This document shows, in pieces, positions 1-10,488 of a stretch of 64,000 nt of DNA (the stretch's first letter is position 1; each line of letters starts with the position of its first letter). The stretch covers positions 186,001 through 250,000 of the forward strand of contig JAKSZP010009244.1 in the NCBI GenBank assembly GCA_022478985.1, in the 5' to 3' direction. The DNA is from Massospora cicadina. Lineage: Eukaryota > Entomophthoromycota > Entomophthoromycetes > Entomophthorales > Entomophthoraceae. The notes beneath the pieces are model-generated. The model saw only the letters and a program-made list of their open reading frames with translations, was not told the DNA's origin and searched no databases. The position numbers and the translations under genes are program-made.

Positions 1-1155
1 GTCCAGATTTCAAATGGTCAAAAAGGTATGAAGACCAATTTATTGGCTGGAATGCCCAACAGGTTTGATTCAGTTAACATGATGATTGGAAATATCACCC
101 CCTCCCAAAATTGTCAGGGATCATCCTCAATGGCAGCGCAGCAGCATTGGACACCATCAATGAGGGTTCGAAGCCCACTGCTGGCAAAATGGGCGTTGTT
201 CCCAATACAACGCCATTGACTGAATGAATGGCCCAGTGACTGAGCGAGGGTGGGTTGGGCGTCCCAAACCCATTGACAGCCAAATGAGCCCGCCTCTATG
301 TGGGGTGGCCTTGGAGGATTCCCGCTGCTCATTGGGCCAAACACTGTCACACCAACTGTTGGAAACGTAGCTGAGCCTCAGTTCAGACATTTGAGATTGA
401 ACCAACAGTGACTCAGCCCACTGCCAAATTTTTTGATGTCAGTTCCCAGTGAACCAATCTGCCCATTCCCATATAAATCGTTGGTTAGGTCGAAATTGAG
501 GGTCCTGATCCCAGCTTGTCACTACCCCAATTGACCACTATTTAATCAGTTGCATTGCACTGAGAAAATTATTGGTCGATTTTCTTCCTTTCCTTTTAAT
601 AAAATTTTGCCAAAAAACCAATCAATTTTTTTATTGTATTGATTATTCTAACTTCATCCCCGATGGCATTTCCTTGGTGGCCTGTTGGTCCATATACCAG
701 ATGGGCTCTACCAGTACTTATGGTCACTATGGCCCCCTCCATCGTTGATTGTATTCAGCGAGTCAGATACTTCTGGCATTATAACCCTGCTATCATGAAC
801 TTCTGACAACAGTACATGGGGATCTTGTGGCCTTACATCCACCAACTACAAATGAGAATACATCTCCTTGTCTGCCCAGTCAAAATAACCCCATATGCTG
901 ATGAACTCATTGAATTTATTTCTGTGATTCTGCCCCATGCAGCAAGACCCCCTAGGTCTGGGATGGGCTCATTGTGGTTCATCGTCAGGATCATACTCAC
1001 TGTTGTTCTACACCAACAATTTGTCATTTTTCAACGCCTGGCTCCATACAACGTCGTTTAGTCAGCAATGCCTCTGGCATTTTGGCTTGCTTTTTGGGTG
1101 CTCATGCATCCTAATTGGCAGGCCGGTCTAAACTTCTTCTACCATTTCCATGACA
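1..1155 (+). mobile_element. LTR family A, copy a (5' end outside window)
   Basis: Long terminal repeat matching the chromovirus LTRs at 10489-11915 and 16400-17828. The first bases of the window match the chromovirus 5' LTR from about 10765, so roughly the first 280 bp of this LTR lie outside. It ends with the family's ...CCATGACA at 1155. No internal region or flanking duplication can be assigned. It may be a solo LTR or the remnant of an older insertion. It contains the most readable version of the LTR-embedded reading frame (663-1155). Confidence 0.88.
663..1155 (+). pseudogene. Reading frame inside LTR-A, copy a (possible Gag leader)
   Basis: From the ATG at 663 (MAFPWWPVGPYT...) to the LTR end at 1155 one frame covers about 164 codons, with only two stops: TGA at 804-806 and TAG at 1059-1061. 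Other copies have a sense codon at each place (CGG-type arginine at the first; CAG or TGG at the second), so both look like later transitions. The predicted peptide is hydrophobic and tryptophan-rich. It ends in AMPLAFW..., a THPNW-like stretch and FHD, which recur in diverged LTRs at 53.4 and 61.3 kb. The start lies just after the LTR's AATAAA-like motif. I do not recognise the peptide family. In the chromovirus the same frame continues into gag, so an LTR-initiated Gag N-terminus is the favoured reading. Confidence 0.6.
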
Positions 1156-1177
1156 CTAACACCATGATCACAGAAAA

Positions 1178-2238
1178 TTAACCCCCTCTCAAAATTGTCA
1201 GGGATGATCCCCGATGTGCAGGTAGTAGCATTGGACACCATCAACGAGGGTTCAAAGCTCCCTGCCAGCAAATTGGGCATTGCGGCTGATGCAACGCTTT
1301 TAACTGAACAAATGGCTCATCAATTGGGCATAGGTGGGTTGGGCATCCCGACCTGTTCCCAACCAATTGGGACTTCCCATATGTGGGGTGGCCTTGGGGG
1401 ATTCCCACTGCTCGTTGGCTAAACACCGTTGCACCAACCATCATAAACTTAATCAAGCCTCAGTTTGGGCATTTGAGGTTGAACCAACAGTGACTCAGTC
1501 TGCCACCAAATCCTTCAATGTCAGTTCTCAGTGAACTTATCTGCCCCCATTCCCAAATAATTTGCCAGGTAGGTCAAAATTGAGGGACTTGATCCCAGCT
1601 TGTCCCCACATCAATTGACCACTATTCAATCAGTTGCATTGCACTGAGAAAATTGTTGGTCATTTTCTTACTTTCCTTTACAATAAAATTTTGCCTCAAA
1701 AACTATCAATTTTGATTTTATTGATATCCTTCTGGCTGCATTCCTGATGGCTTTTATCTGGCAGCCCATTGGCCCATCTACCAGATGGGCTCTACCAGTA
1801 CTAATGGTCACTATGGCCCCCACCATCGTAACTGGATTCAGTGAGCCAGATAATTATGGCAATTTAACCCTGTCATTACGAACTTTCGCTGACAATATAC
1901 TGGGATCTTGTGGCCATACATCCACCATCTTCAGGCAAGAATCCTCCCCCTTGTCTCCCCAGTTGATTTCACCCCAACTACCAGTGACCTTATCAAAACC
2001 ATACATGTGGTGCTACCCCCTGCAGTGAGACCTCCAGGGTCTGGGGCGGTCTCAATTTGATTTGTCCTTGGGTTGCTCTTCACCATTGTCTTGCACCAAT
2101 GATTTATCATTTCTCAATGCCTGGCTCCATACAACATCATTTGGGTGGTAATGCCTCTGGCATTCTGGCTTGCTTTTTGGGTGCTTACACATCCTGACTG
2201 GCAGGCTGGTCTAAACTTCTTCTGCTATTTCCATGACA
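1178..2238 (+). mobile_element. LTR family A, copy b (5'-truncated)
   Basis: A second family-A LTR fragment directly after copy a, separated by about 22 bp. Its sequence starts at a point equivalent to about 10850 in the chromovirus LTR and runs to ...CCATGACA at 2238. It carries the MAF.W.P.GP.TRWALPVLM start at 1747, frameshifted further on. It might be the 5' LTR of the decayed element that follows, but that element's reverse transcriptase belongs to a different gypsy lineage from the family-A chromovirus, so the link is unproven. Confidence 0.8.
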
Positions 2239-3424
2239 CAAGCCACACAAGCATAAATGGAGGCCAATACCAGTACTTTGGATTATGTTGTTATATCAAT
2301 TCCCAAAGCCTACATTAAAAAGTGATTCCCCAATGTAGCTGAACAGCTTTCTCAACCCTTTGATTCTCCTTATGATGCCACAATTAACAAGCAGATTTTT
2401 TCATCTTATTTTAATTGCATTTATGCCATTATTTTGATTAATTGAGTATAGGCTTGAGCCATCATTGACAATGGTCTCTAACTAGTATTGTCTCTATGAA
2501 GTTTGTGAAGATGTTAAGGCTTGCACACATTTTAGATCATAATAAGTCTATGGATAAACGGGCTTGCATACCACTACTTCTCAATCACATATAGCACCTT
2601 GCCTCTAGGGTTTGTATCTCTCCTTGTCACAGCACCAGCAATAGTTTTGCCTAATCAGAGTTATGGATATTGATTGGATTTTCATGTGACAGTATGGGGT
2701 TCAGTGTAATTTTAAGGACAATACTCTTTAATTTTTAGAGAAAAATTTGCCAATATTCTACAATCAAAAAGGGATTCACCCCTGAGTAAAAAGAACGAAA
2801 ATTAATCTAGTATTTTGATGAGATCATCCCAGTAAAGTATCATCAGACTGGTTAACATTTCAGACTGCCACTGGTTCAAATCAAATAATTTCAGGGTATT
2901 CCCTTAAGGGTTCAAAATCTGACAGTTGTGAATATTCAAGGAGCAATGTATTATAGGAACTGGCCTTTCCCTTTAAATTCCTGAATATCTGTATGCCAAG
3001 ATCTAGCACCATAGCAAAAAGGTACAAAAGAACCAATGATGCACCGGGGATTTTAATCCCCAGTCATGGCAAGATTCAGGTAATGGTAGCCAAACTATTG
3101 AATAAATATATATAGATAGAAAAGAATAAGATAGTGGCCTTCGCACATTTAATTCCTACTACAGAACTTTTTTTATTTTTTCAAGCCTTTGGTCAGTTGA
3201 ATGAAATAGGAATACCCAATGACCTGAAATCTCAGGAATCTTGCCATGCTTGATTTGGATAAATTGACAGGGATATCAGAGGAACAGAAGAACCGTGAAC
3301 TTAAGTTATTTGAATGATATTTTGGGTGTTTGTACAAGATGATTATGATCTTGGTTGCGCTAAAGATATAGTTCATAAGGTTGACATTGGGGATCGACTG
3401 CTAATTTGTATGTGACCAATCTGA

Positions 3425-4193
3425 CATTATCAGGAAAGTGAGGCCACAGTTGCTGATGAATTTGCTAAGCTATTTAATCATGGGTTGTTAGACCCATCAT
3501 CAAACCCTTGGGAAAGTCCAATTCTAATTGTAAAAAGGAAAGATGGGTCCAACCGGTTTTTCATAGATGTTTGTCAGCTGAATAAAATAATGAAAAAGGA
3601 CGCATACCCACTTCTGAAGATTGACGATGCTCCCAATTGCCTAGGAGGGGCTCAATTCTTTTCAGAAATGGATCTCATATCCAGGTACTGGCAAATTGAT
3701 CTACCTAATGAGGACCAAGAAAATTCGAAATATTACCAGCCATAGACTATATCAGCTGACGTGGATGACTTAAGGTCTTTGCAATGCGCCAGCAATGTTC
3801 CCATGAGTAATGGATACTGTGTTAGGCAATCTGAAGTTACCATGCGTTCTCATCTATTTAGATGATATCAATGTTTTCGGTTGCACTTTTACAAATCACC
3901 TTGAGCTCTTAGAAGTGTTCAAAAACTATCAATGGAAAATCTGAATATAATTTTTGGAAATGTCACTTCTTAAAAAGGAGATTGAATACTTGGGTTTAGG
4001 TTGTTGACGCTAATGTATAGCGCCCTAAAAATTTAAGGTTGAGGCAACTTGGGCCATGTCCCAAGAAAAGAGAGTTTGTAATGTGCAGGTATTTTTTTAA
4101 GAGTGGTCAGCTATTATCGCCAATTTATTAAAAACTTTGCTTCTATTGCGAGCCACATTTTTAAGTTGTTAAAGGATCCTAAGAAAGGCTTTG
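3425..4193 (+). pseudogene. Gypsy-1 reverse transcriptase (broken)
   Basis: An uninterrupted stretch at 3425-3745 encodes the N-terminal gypsy RT signature: GLLDPSSNPWESPI, then IVKRKDGS, then LNKI, then KDAYPL, then GGAQFFSEMDLISRYWQI. The palm catalytic box survives in another frame as LDDINVFG near 3857 (normally Y/L-x-DD). The thumb/connection stretch VVSYYRQFIKNFASIAS reads at about 4100-4160, ending LLKDPKKGF at 4193. Several frameshifts and stops make it non-functional. It is interrupted by the Helitron at 4194; the frame picks up downstream at KEAQDFFDA (5384). Confidence 0.82.
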
Positions 4194-5377
4194 TCTATAT
4201 AATAAAAGCAAGTGTGTATGTGTGTGAGTGCGCGATGCCCAGCCAAAACTACAATATGTAGAGCTTGAAAATTCGGCTATAGGTGGACAGGAGAGGGTAC
4301 GTGTGCACCTCGAGTCCGGATTTTTAATTCACATAGTAAAATATAGTTTTATATGTTTAAAATGAAATGGTATATTGTTACGGCTGAGAAGTTTGATATT
4401 CGGTTGATTTGATAGTTTAACTGATTTTGGCGAGTGGTTGGTGGTTTTGGGTTGATTAATAAGCTTAACGGTTTTAATAAAGCAGTTAGTGATTGGTTGA
4501 TTCGATAAGTTAATTGATTTTGGTAAGTGGTTGGTGATTTTGGCTGTTTCTATACATTTAGTTTTGGTTTACAAAGCGGTTGGTGATTGGTTGATTTGGT
4601 ATCTAATGGTTTTAGCTAAATGGTTTAATGGTTTAGCTAATTCGATAGGTTTAATTGAGTATGGCTGAGTGGTTGGTAAATTTTATATTGATTCAATATA
4701 ATTTGATTTTTTTAATTTTATCGATAACCATTTACAAATGTAAAAAAGAATTAAGATCATCAGGTAAGCTTTAAGCCCACAAACAAATCGGTGTTAAACT
4801 AGGTATCAACAAGATTTAGCCTAAACTTTTCTTTACAAAAGTATCCTCTGTTTATTTATTTATATCGGATGCATTATCTCATGAGCAAATAACCAAAAAT
4901 CACCAAACTTGGCACAACTACTTTATAAAGTTTCGGAATTGCAATGAGCTATTTTTTAATAAAACCATATAAATGGCAATAATAGTTCTATATAAGATTA
5001 AAAAAAATCTAAGTTTCTAATAGTAATTATATAGCAATTTGGCTGAGATTTCAAATTCATTTTATTCTATAGTTTTATAGGTTTTGATAAGTGGTCGGTA
5101 GTTTTTGGCTGTTTTGTAAGTTCAACAATTGGTTATTGCTGAGTATTGGTTCGTTTTTTGGTTGATTCGATGGGCTCAATAGTTTCAGGTAAATGATTGA
5201 TGGTTTAGTTAATTTGGTAGGCTTAATTAGTTTTGGCTAAGTGGTTGGAGGTTGGAATATTCGATAGGTTCTTCAATTTCTGAACTTATTGATAGCTATC
5301 TACCAATATAAAAACTAAAATAATTTAGAATCATCTGGTAATTTATAAACCATAGCAAAGCATGGGTATTCTACTAG
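4194..5377 (+). mobile_element. Non-autonomous Helitron-like element, copy 1
   Basis: The element starts TCTATATAATAAAAGC and ends ...GGGTATTCTACTAG, the TC...CTRR layout of Helitrons. A short hairpin (CCAT...ATGG) lies about 10 bp before the CTAG. It splits Gypsy-1 between LLKDPKKGF and KEAQDFFDA, so the borders are set by the interrupted protein. No target duplication is seen, as expected for Helitrons. It has no Rep/helicase coding. The interior consists of degenerate repeats of a GGTTGGTGGTTTTGGTTGATTCGATAGG-like theme. It is about the same size (1.18 kb) and closely similar in sequence to the copy at 58959-60133. It is richer in CpG than its host element, suggesting later arrival. Confidence 0.82.
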
Positions 5378-5840
5378 TATTAAAGAAGCCCAGGACTTCT
5401 TTGATGCTCCTATAATATATCTGATGATGAAACTAATATTATGATATCCAAATATTGATCAGTCATTCAAATTCAAACTGATGCATCATTGATGGCAGTC
5501 TGTGCCATGGTGAGTCAGGTGGATGATTTTGACAATGAACAACCTGTAGCATATGTGAGATATACTGAGTAAGCAAGAAAAAAATTATACTGACTGAGTG
5601 GGAATTCCTTGCTGTAATAGATGCCTGCAAGCACTTCAGTTTATATATCCACAGAGCCTATTTTACTGTGGTAACAGACCATTCCTTAAGATGGCTGAAT
5701 AACTTAAAGGAGCTTGATGGAAGATAAACCAATGGGCTCTAAAGTTAAAAGTGTATGATTATGAAATTGTGCACCAAGCAGGGACCGCATATCAAGATGC
5801 TGATGGATTGTTGCATTTACCCACAATTTAAGTGTTGCAG
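5378..5840 (+). pseudogene. Gypsy-1 RNase H (broken)
   Basis: Continues the Gypsy-1 polyprotein after the Helitron. Readable pieces in shifting frames are QTDASLMAVCAMVSQVD (RNase H start, first Asp), then EWEFLAVIDACKHFSLYI (Glu-containing helix), then VVTDHSLRWLNNLKELDG (Asp-containing segment), then the tether about 5740-5830, which reads like VYDYEIVHQAGTAYQDADGL of intact gypsy elements. At least four frame breaks or stops are present, so no enzyme can be made. Confidence 0.78.
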
Positions 5841-5999
5841 AGTGAAGTGGACATGCTGTATGAGAAGAGGTTTAGTGAGGATATTGTGGACCAGCAAACA
5901 GAGATTAGCAAGCGTTAAACAAAGCAATGGAATACATGAAGATCATCAAGGGTCAATTGTTCAAATTTGTCAGGAAAAGATCCTACTATTTTCATAGCC

Positions 6000-6304
6000 A
6001 TCTGAGTTCACTGCGATCATCAATGTGAATCATAAAGTAACTGATCATGGGGCCTATGGTAAGCTCTGAACCAGGTTCAACTGGAGTACTACTAGTAAAT
6101 CCCTTAATTTTGAGTTGCAGAACATCTTAAATGTTATGCAAAGCTTCAGGCGAATAAGCCATTTAAAAAAGCCAGTATTTTCCAGCTAATGGATCTGGGT
6201 TCACGTGGCATACTGTATCTATTGACATAGTAGGCCTTTGACCCTTAGTATGGATATTAGTCAATATGTCTTTGTAGCAATTGATCACCTGACTCATTGG
6301 GTAG
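6000..6304 (+). pseudogene. Gypsy-1 integrase, N-terminal part (broken)
   Basis: Decayed integrase up to the insertion point of the LTR element at 6305. The catalytic-core entry is recognisable near 6220-6300 as a segment like IDIVGPL..SMDISQYVFVAIDHLTHWV. The zinc-binding domain upstream is not readable. The frame resumes after the second copy of the GGTAG target site at 8716. Confidence 0.65.
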
Positions 6305-7266
6305 TGTAAGGTTTTCCACTAAAGCAAAAAGCCAGGTGTGCCTACTAATCCTTTTCAGGTAAAAAAAGCTAATTTTACTTTAAGAAATATTCTATATTTG
6401 TTCTCACTTAATTCCCCTCCTGCCTAGAACTTGGTATGTTGAAAACACTAAGCTCCTGTGTATAGGAATCCTTCAACTCTACCAAAATGTTAGAAGTACT
6501 ACAGATAAGTCCAACTATCCACCCATTTCTCCAAAAATTTAAAAATTCTGATGGCGTTACAACGTTTAAGATATGAGAATGTGATTTCTCCAAAGAATTT
6601 GAGATTTCTGACCCTGATTTTACCTTCCCTCCTATTAATTTCCCTGATATCCCTTCCCAATAAATTAATTAGTTACATTGATCAAGATCTGGACCTCCAA
6701 ATATGGAGTGCACCTCGATTTTGGAAAGTTTTACCAATTTTGAAAAAATCTAAAATGGGGGAGCCAATTATGGCGTTCCCTATCACTTCCTACAACATCA
6801 GTTCTCATGCAACAGCACAAATTAGCCTCTCCCTACCTCAGTTCTCACACCAACTCATGAACTGACCCTCTCTTATCAAGTGCAAACTAAGGAATCATAA
6901 AGCTGAAGAAAATGATGCCTTAGAGCTGCACAACCTAAGATCAGTTTCACAAACTGTAACCTCCCTTTTCCCTATATAAAAGTAAGTGCCCTCACTAGTG
7001 ATGTTAGTGGCATAATTTGTTTTATATCAGTTGTTTGATTTTTAATAAAAAAATTTCCCTCTCTCCATTTCCATTTTGCCATCTTGAAAATTTTGTTCAC
7101 CATGACGCCTAAAAAGGCCATTACAGTGCATCCATGAAGATGGCCTTCACCTCATCAACTAGAGGATTTGGTGGCCACACTCACAGCAGTTTCTTGAATC
7201 TTTATTGGCTTATCAGAACCCACCAGTGTGTAACCAGAGCCAACTTGGACTCCCCAAATTCTTAAA
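6305..7266 (+). repeat. 5' LTR of the non-autonomous element
   Basis: Starts TGTAAGGTTTTCCAC; the end is degraded from TTACA to TTAAA. A TATATAAA box at 6973-6980 and an AATAAA at 7044-7049 are followed by an ATG at 7102 (MTPKKAITVHP). The equivalent ATG at 8545 in the 3' LTR reads MTPKEAISVH. In both LTRs the frame meets a TGA shortly after, then a conserved stretch (QLED.VAT.T.V). This is the same order of signals (TATA, AATAAA, ATG) as in the other LTR families here. Confidence 0.88.
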
Positions 7267-7741
7267 TAATAGGCCAGTCAAAATTACAAAATATGATGCA
7301 GTGCAGCGTAACCTTCCCTAAAAGCTATTCCTTTCTATCTTAACCCTTTCCCAATTGTTTGGGTATATCAGTTGTCCGTCATATCCTCACACACGGGTCC
7401 TATGGCACTGTCTATGAGCCGCTGATCACTATATGTTGGTTCTAGTAAAGAGATCTTGCCAGTTGCTTTAGATATTTCACCCAATAATGGGTCTTCTGAT
7501 CGCCAATCTCCACACAACATCCATTCTCAGCCCAAATTGTCCACAGCATGCCCAGATTCCACCAATTTAACCCTTGATTTTTAGGATAAGGTATTATTAT
7601 CAAATAGTAGGTGACCCTTTTGGATTCACTCCCAACGTTGCAGTATCATGCCCTCACTTTAATCCACCAATGAACTTAGCCTGCAAGGATGGAGTCCCAA
7701 TAGTCCAACCTTGTTGGAAGGTTAGCAAAAAGAAAGAGTAA

Positions 7742-8710
7742 TGTAAGGCTTTTCACTAAGGGCAAAAAGCCTGGTGGGGCCTATTACTTCTTTCCAAGTA
7801 GAAAAGGCCAATTTTACTTAAGAAATATCCTGTATTTGTGCCAACTTTAATCCGCTCCTGCCTAGCACTTGTATGTCAAAAAGCCTAAGCTCCTGTGTAA
7901 GGAAATCCCTCAACTCTACCAGAACTATAGAAGTACCACAAGTAAATTCAACAATACCGCCATCTATTTCCCCAAAAACCCAAAAATTTCAAAATTTTGA
8001 TGGCGTTACAATGCTTAAGATATGAGAATGCATTTTGCAAATAATTTTGATATTTCAGACCCCAATTTAACCTTCTCTCCTATTATTTTACTGATATACT
8101 TTCCCAATAATCTTACATTTTTTATCAAGAGCTGGACCTCCAAAGTTGGAGTGTGTTTCAATTTGGGAATTTTTCAAAAATTTTAAAGAAAGCTAAATTG
8201 GGGGCAGCTAATCATGTTGTGCCCCATCACCTACCACAACCTCAGTTCTCATGCAACTTCACAAATTAGCCTCAAACTACCTCAGTTCTCGCTTCACCTC
8301 ATAAACTGACCCTCTCTCCTCAATTGCAAACCCTGAAACCCTGCAGCTGGAGAAGATTCTGACCCAGAGTTGCAGAACCCAAGAACAGTTATACAAACTG
8401 TAACCCCCTTTTCCCTATACAAAGGCCAGTTCCCTTACTAGTAAGGATACTGGCCTATTTTGTTTTATAACAGTTTGACTTTTAATAAGAATTTTCCCCT
8501 CCCGCCATTTCCATTTTTTTCCATCTTGAGAATTTTTGTTCACCATGACACCCAAAGAGGCCATTTCAGTTCATCTGCAATGATGGCCTTCCCCTTGTCA
8601 ACTAGAGGACTTAGTGGCCACACCCACAGAAGTTCCTTGGTTACTCTGGTGGCTGATCATAATCCATCAGTGTGTACCCAGAGACAACTTGGGCTCCCTG
8701 AATCCTTACA
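7742..8710 (+). repeat. 3' LTR of the non-autonomous element
   Basis: Direct repeat of 6305-7266, ending at TTACA just before the second GGTAG. The TATA box is degraded to TATACAAA (8416-8423). The long open stretch 8460-8912 is a chimera that crosses from this LTR into the Gypsy-1 integrase and is not a gene. Confidence 0.88.
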
Positions 8711-8715
8711 GGTAG

Positions 8716-9035
8716 GGAATCTTGCAATAGCTAAAGTAAATGCTAGAAGTACTGGTAAGCTTATAAAGGAGCAGTTAATTTATTGCATGATTGATATCAG
8801 TTTATCCTGGCCAATAATGACAGCAACTTTTTACACATATCATTTCAAATTTAAACAAGTGGATTTGAATATAAGGACTACTCATGATACCTTACCATCC
8901 AGAAACCAATGAGATGGTTAAAAGGGCAAATGGGACTCTGGTTGCTACCTTGAGGAAGCTTGTTTCTGGAAAATCTTCCATCTGGGTAATGTCATGGTTA
9001 AATGATATAATATTAGTTACAGATTGTACTAATAA
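8716..9035 (+). pseudogene. Gypsy-1 integrase, catalytic-core part (broken)
   Basis: The integrase continues after the LTR element with AIAKVNARSTGKLIKEQLIY. About 8886-9020 reads YHPETNEMVKRANGTLVATL, the block holding the third catalytic residue (normally YHPQTNGQVER.N). It then gives LNDIIL before homology breaks off at about 9036. The intervening DNG block is frameshifted. It is non-functional. Confidence 0.78.
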
Positions 9036-9889
9036 GGCTGAGCGTGAAGAGGCCAAGGGGATCAAGATAGTGAATCTGTATGACCTGAAGCACACCCTGG
9101 AACAACGCTGGGTAAGGGCAAAATATGCCCAAGTTGGTTCTGGGTGTTTTGTGATGGACACAAGAGCGTTTCATCCTCTGCTCTGCGGTGCACCAGTACT
9201 TTTTTAAATTATGACATGATGTTTTTTTCTAGGGTAATTAGTCTTTAAATCCCATTCAGTTTGCCATATTGCTAAATATAGCAAAATCTAATTTTTAGTC
9301 AATCACCTGAGTACACGCTTACTTGAGCCTTAACCCATAAAGTATGATATTTTGCATTTATTAAATGATCCGGTAAAGTACCTCGCCTGATGGAAAATGA
9401 TACCCTGAGTCTTTAATGTACTATTTTAAGCCAACCTTTTTGTTGGTTAACTTGATTTTGGTAAAGCTACATCTGTTTTTAACTTTTCTAATGATCCCAC
9501 GGTCTGACATCTTTGTAGACCTCCATGAGGAGGTCTCTAATAATGTAAGTCATTTTATCTAGTCTAAGTTAAAATAGGATTCTAGTTCCCACCTGGAAAA
9601 TCCTGGACCCCTCCAGATCGAGGCTCCTTAGAACCTAGATACTTATTTGCCATGGTTAGGACTCCCCCTGGGTTTAACCAAGTTCTTACATTTTAGTGTA
9701 TCTAATTATTTATAAATTTTTGTAAACCCTATCCCTAGTTCATTGTGTACTGGACTTTATGAGGTGCCCTCTTCCTTTTGTTATTAGTGAAATGTTCCCT
9801 GATTATATGGTTTTGCATTCCGCACCACCTTTTAGGGGATGAGAGAGTTGCTGAGACTCACTTGACAGGTAACTTATTTGTCTGCGGCA
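9036..9889 (+). other. Unclassified insert splitting the Gypsy-1 integrase
   Basis: Integrase homology stops at about 9036 and resumes at about 9890. The intervening roughly 850 bp is foreign. Its first 170 bp encode a peptide (DLKHTLEQRWVRAKYAQV) that matches a minus-strand reading at about 48,690-48,760 (DLKHTVDQRCVQARYAHV), so this is a dispersed, once-coding repeat. The middle (about 9490-9560) resembles 23,200-23,250 and 53,110-53,160 in a CCTC...GGAGGT stretch. No clear target duplication or termini were found. Confidence 0.45.
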
Positions 9890-10110
9890 TCTTTTGATCA
9901 TAACTTTAGTTATCAATTATATGGGGAATTCCCCTTTTGAATTGCTTTATGGGCGTCAGGCTAATTTGCCCAAAATTTTATACTCTTTGCTTGACCCAAG
10001 TCTGTCAATGACACCTCTACAGTATTTGGAGAGCTTGACCATAAATTTGATAGGTTTACAGTACTCTTCCTATGCTAATACTCTAAAGAGAAAGCTTAAG
10101 GCTAAGTAAT
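9890..10110 (+). pseudogene. Gypsy-1 integrase C-terminal segment
   Basis: Reads INYMGNSPFELLYGRQANLP, the conserved core-to-C-terminal transition of gypsy integrases (NSPFELLYGR), followed by a helical stretch ending KRKLKAK at 10109. The region to 10483 is decayed tail of the same element, with no readable frame. Confidence 0.75.
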
Positions 10111-10488
10111 ATGGAGCTGAAAAATGGCCAGCACTACCAACTTTCAAGATTAAGAATAGTGTTAATTATTGTGACAATCATGACATTGGATGATTAAACA
10201 AAATAGACAAGCTCTGCGTTGGTCCCTTAAGATCAATGATAAGTTAACATTAGATGCTTACATAAGTAAGGACCTTCTGAAGGTTGTATTATGTATAGGG
10301 TGAATGTATAGTTCTTAAGAGCGTGCATCTATCAATATGGTCACTACTGTGATTAGTTTTTTATCTTTGATTGTATTATTATCAGAAGATCTTCTAAATT
10401 TTAGGTGTGGCATAAAGCCATCATATTCCATGGCAATTTTATAACCAAATTTCTTTATAGCTCTGCCACCATTTTATCAGCTACAAAT

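Larger units (their letters stand above)
6305..8710 (+). mobile_element. Non-autonomous LTR retrotransposon with near-empty interior
   Basis: Two direct repeats, 6305-7266 (962 bp) and 7742-8710 (969 bp), flank only 475 bp of interior. Both repeats begin TGTAAGG; the second ends TTACA. The element is bounded by a perfect 5-bp duplication, GGTAG (6300-6304 and 8711-8715), and sits inside the Gypsy-1 integrase, whose reading resumes on the far side. A purine tract (AAAAAGAAAGAG) directly precedes the 3' LTR. No gag or pol is encoded, so it resembles TRIM/LARD-type elements moved in trans, although its LTRs are longer than usual for TRIMs. Confidence 0.93.
2239..10483 (+). mobile_element. Gypsy-1: decayed Ty3/gypsy retrotransposon with nested inserts
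   Basis: Reverse transcriptase, RNase H and integrase fragments follow one another in gypsy order (RT-RH-IN) on the plus strand, interrupted by three foreign segments: a Helitron-like element at 4194-5377, a non-autonomous LTR element at 6305-8710, and an unclassified insert at about 9036-9889. Segment 2239-3400 should hold gag and protease but is too decayed to read; a possible protease-linker stretch lies near 2660-2800. No LTRs of its own could be identified. The 3' end abuts the chromovirus target duplication at 10484, so the chromovirus probably inserted into or next to this element's tail. Confidence 0.7.

Noticed and set aside
1..2238. A multi-exon host gene with several short hydrophobic exons
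   Set aside because: The same text recurs in LTRs with defined ends and target duplications, so it belongs to LTR family A.
8460..8912. A 150-codon open stretch as a gene
   Set aside because: It crosses from the 3' LTR of the nested element over its target duplication into the Gypsy-1 integrase, so it is a chimera.
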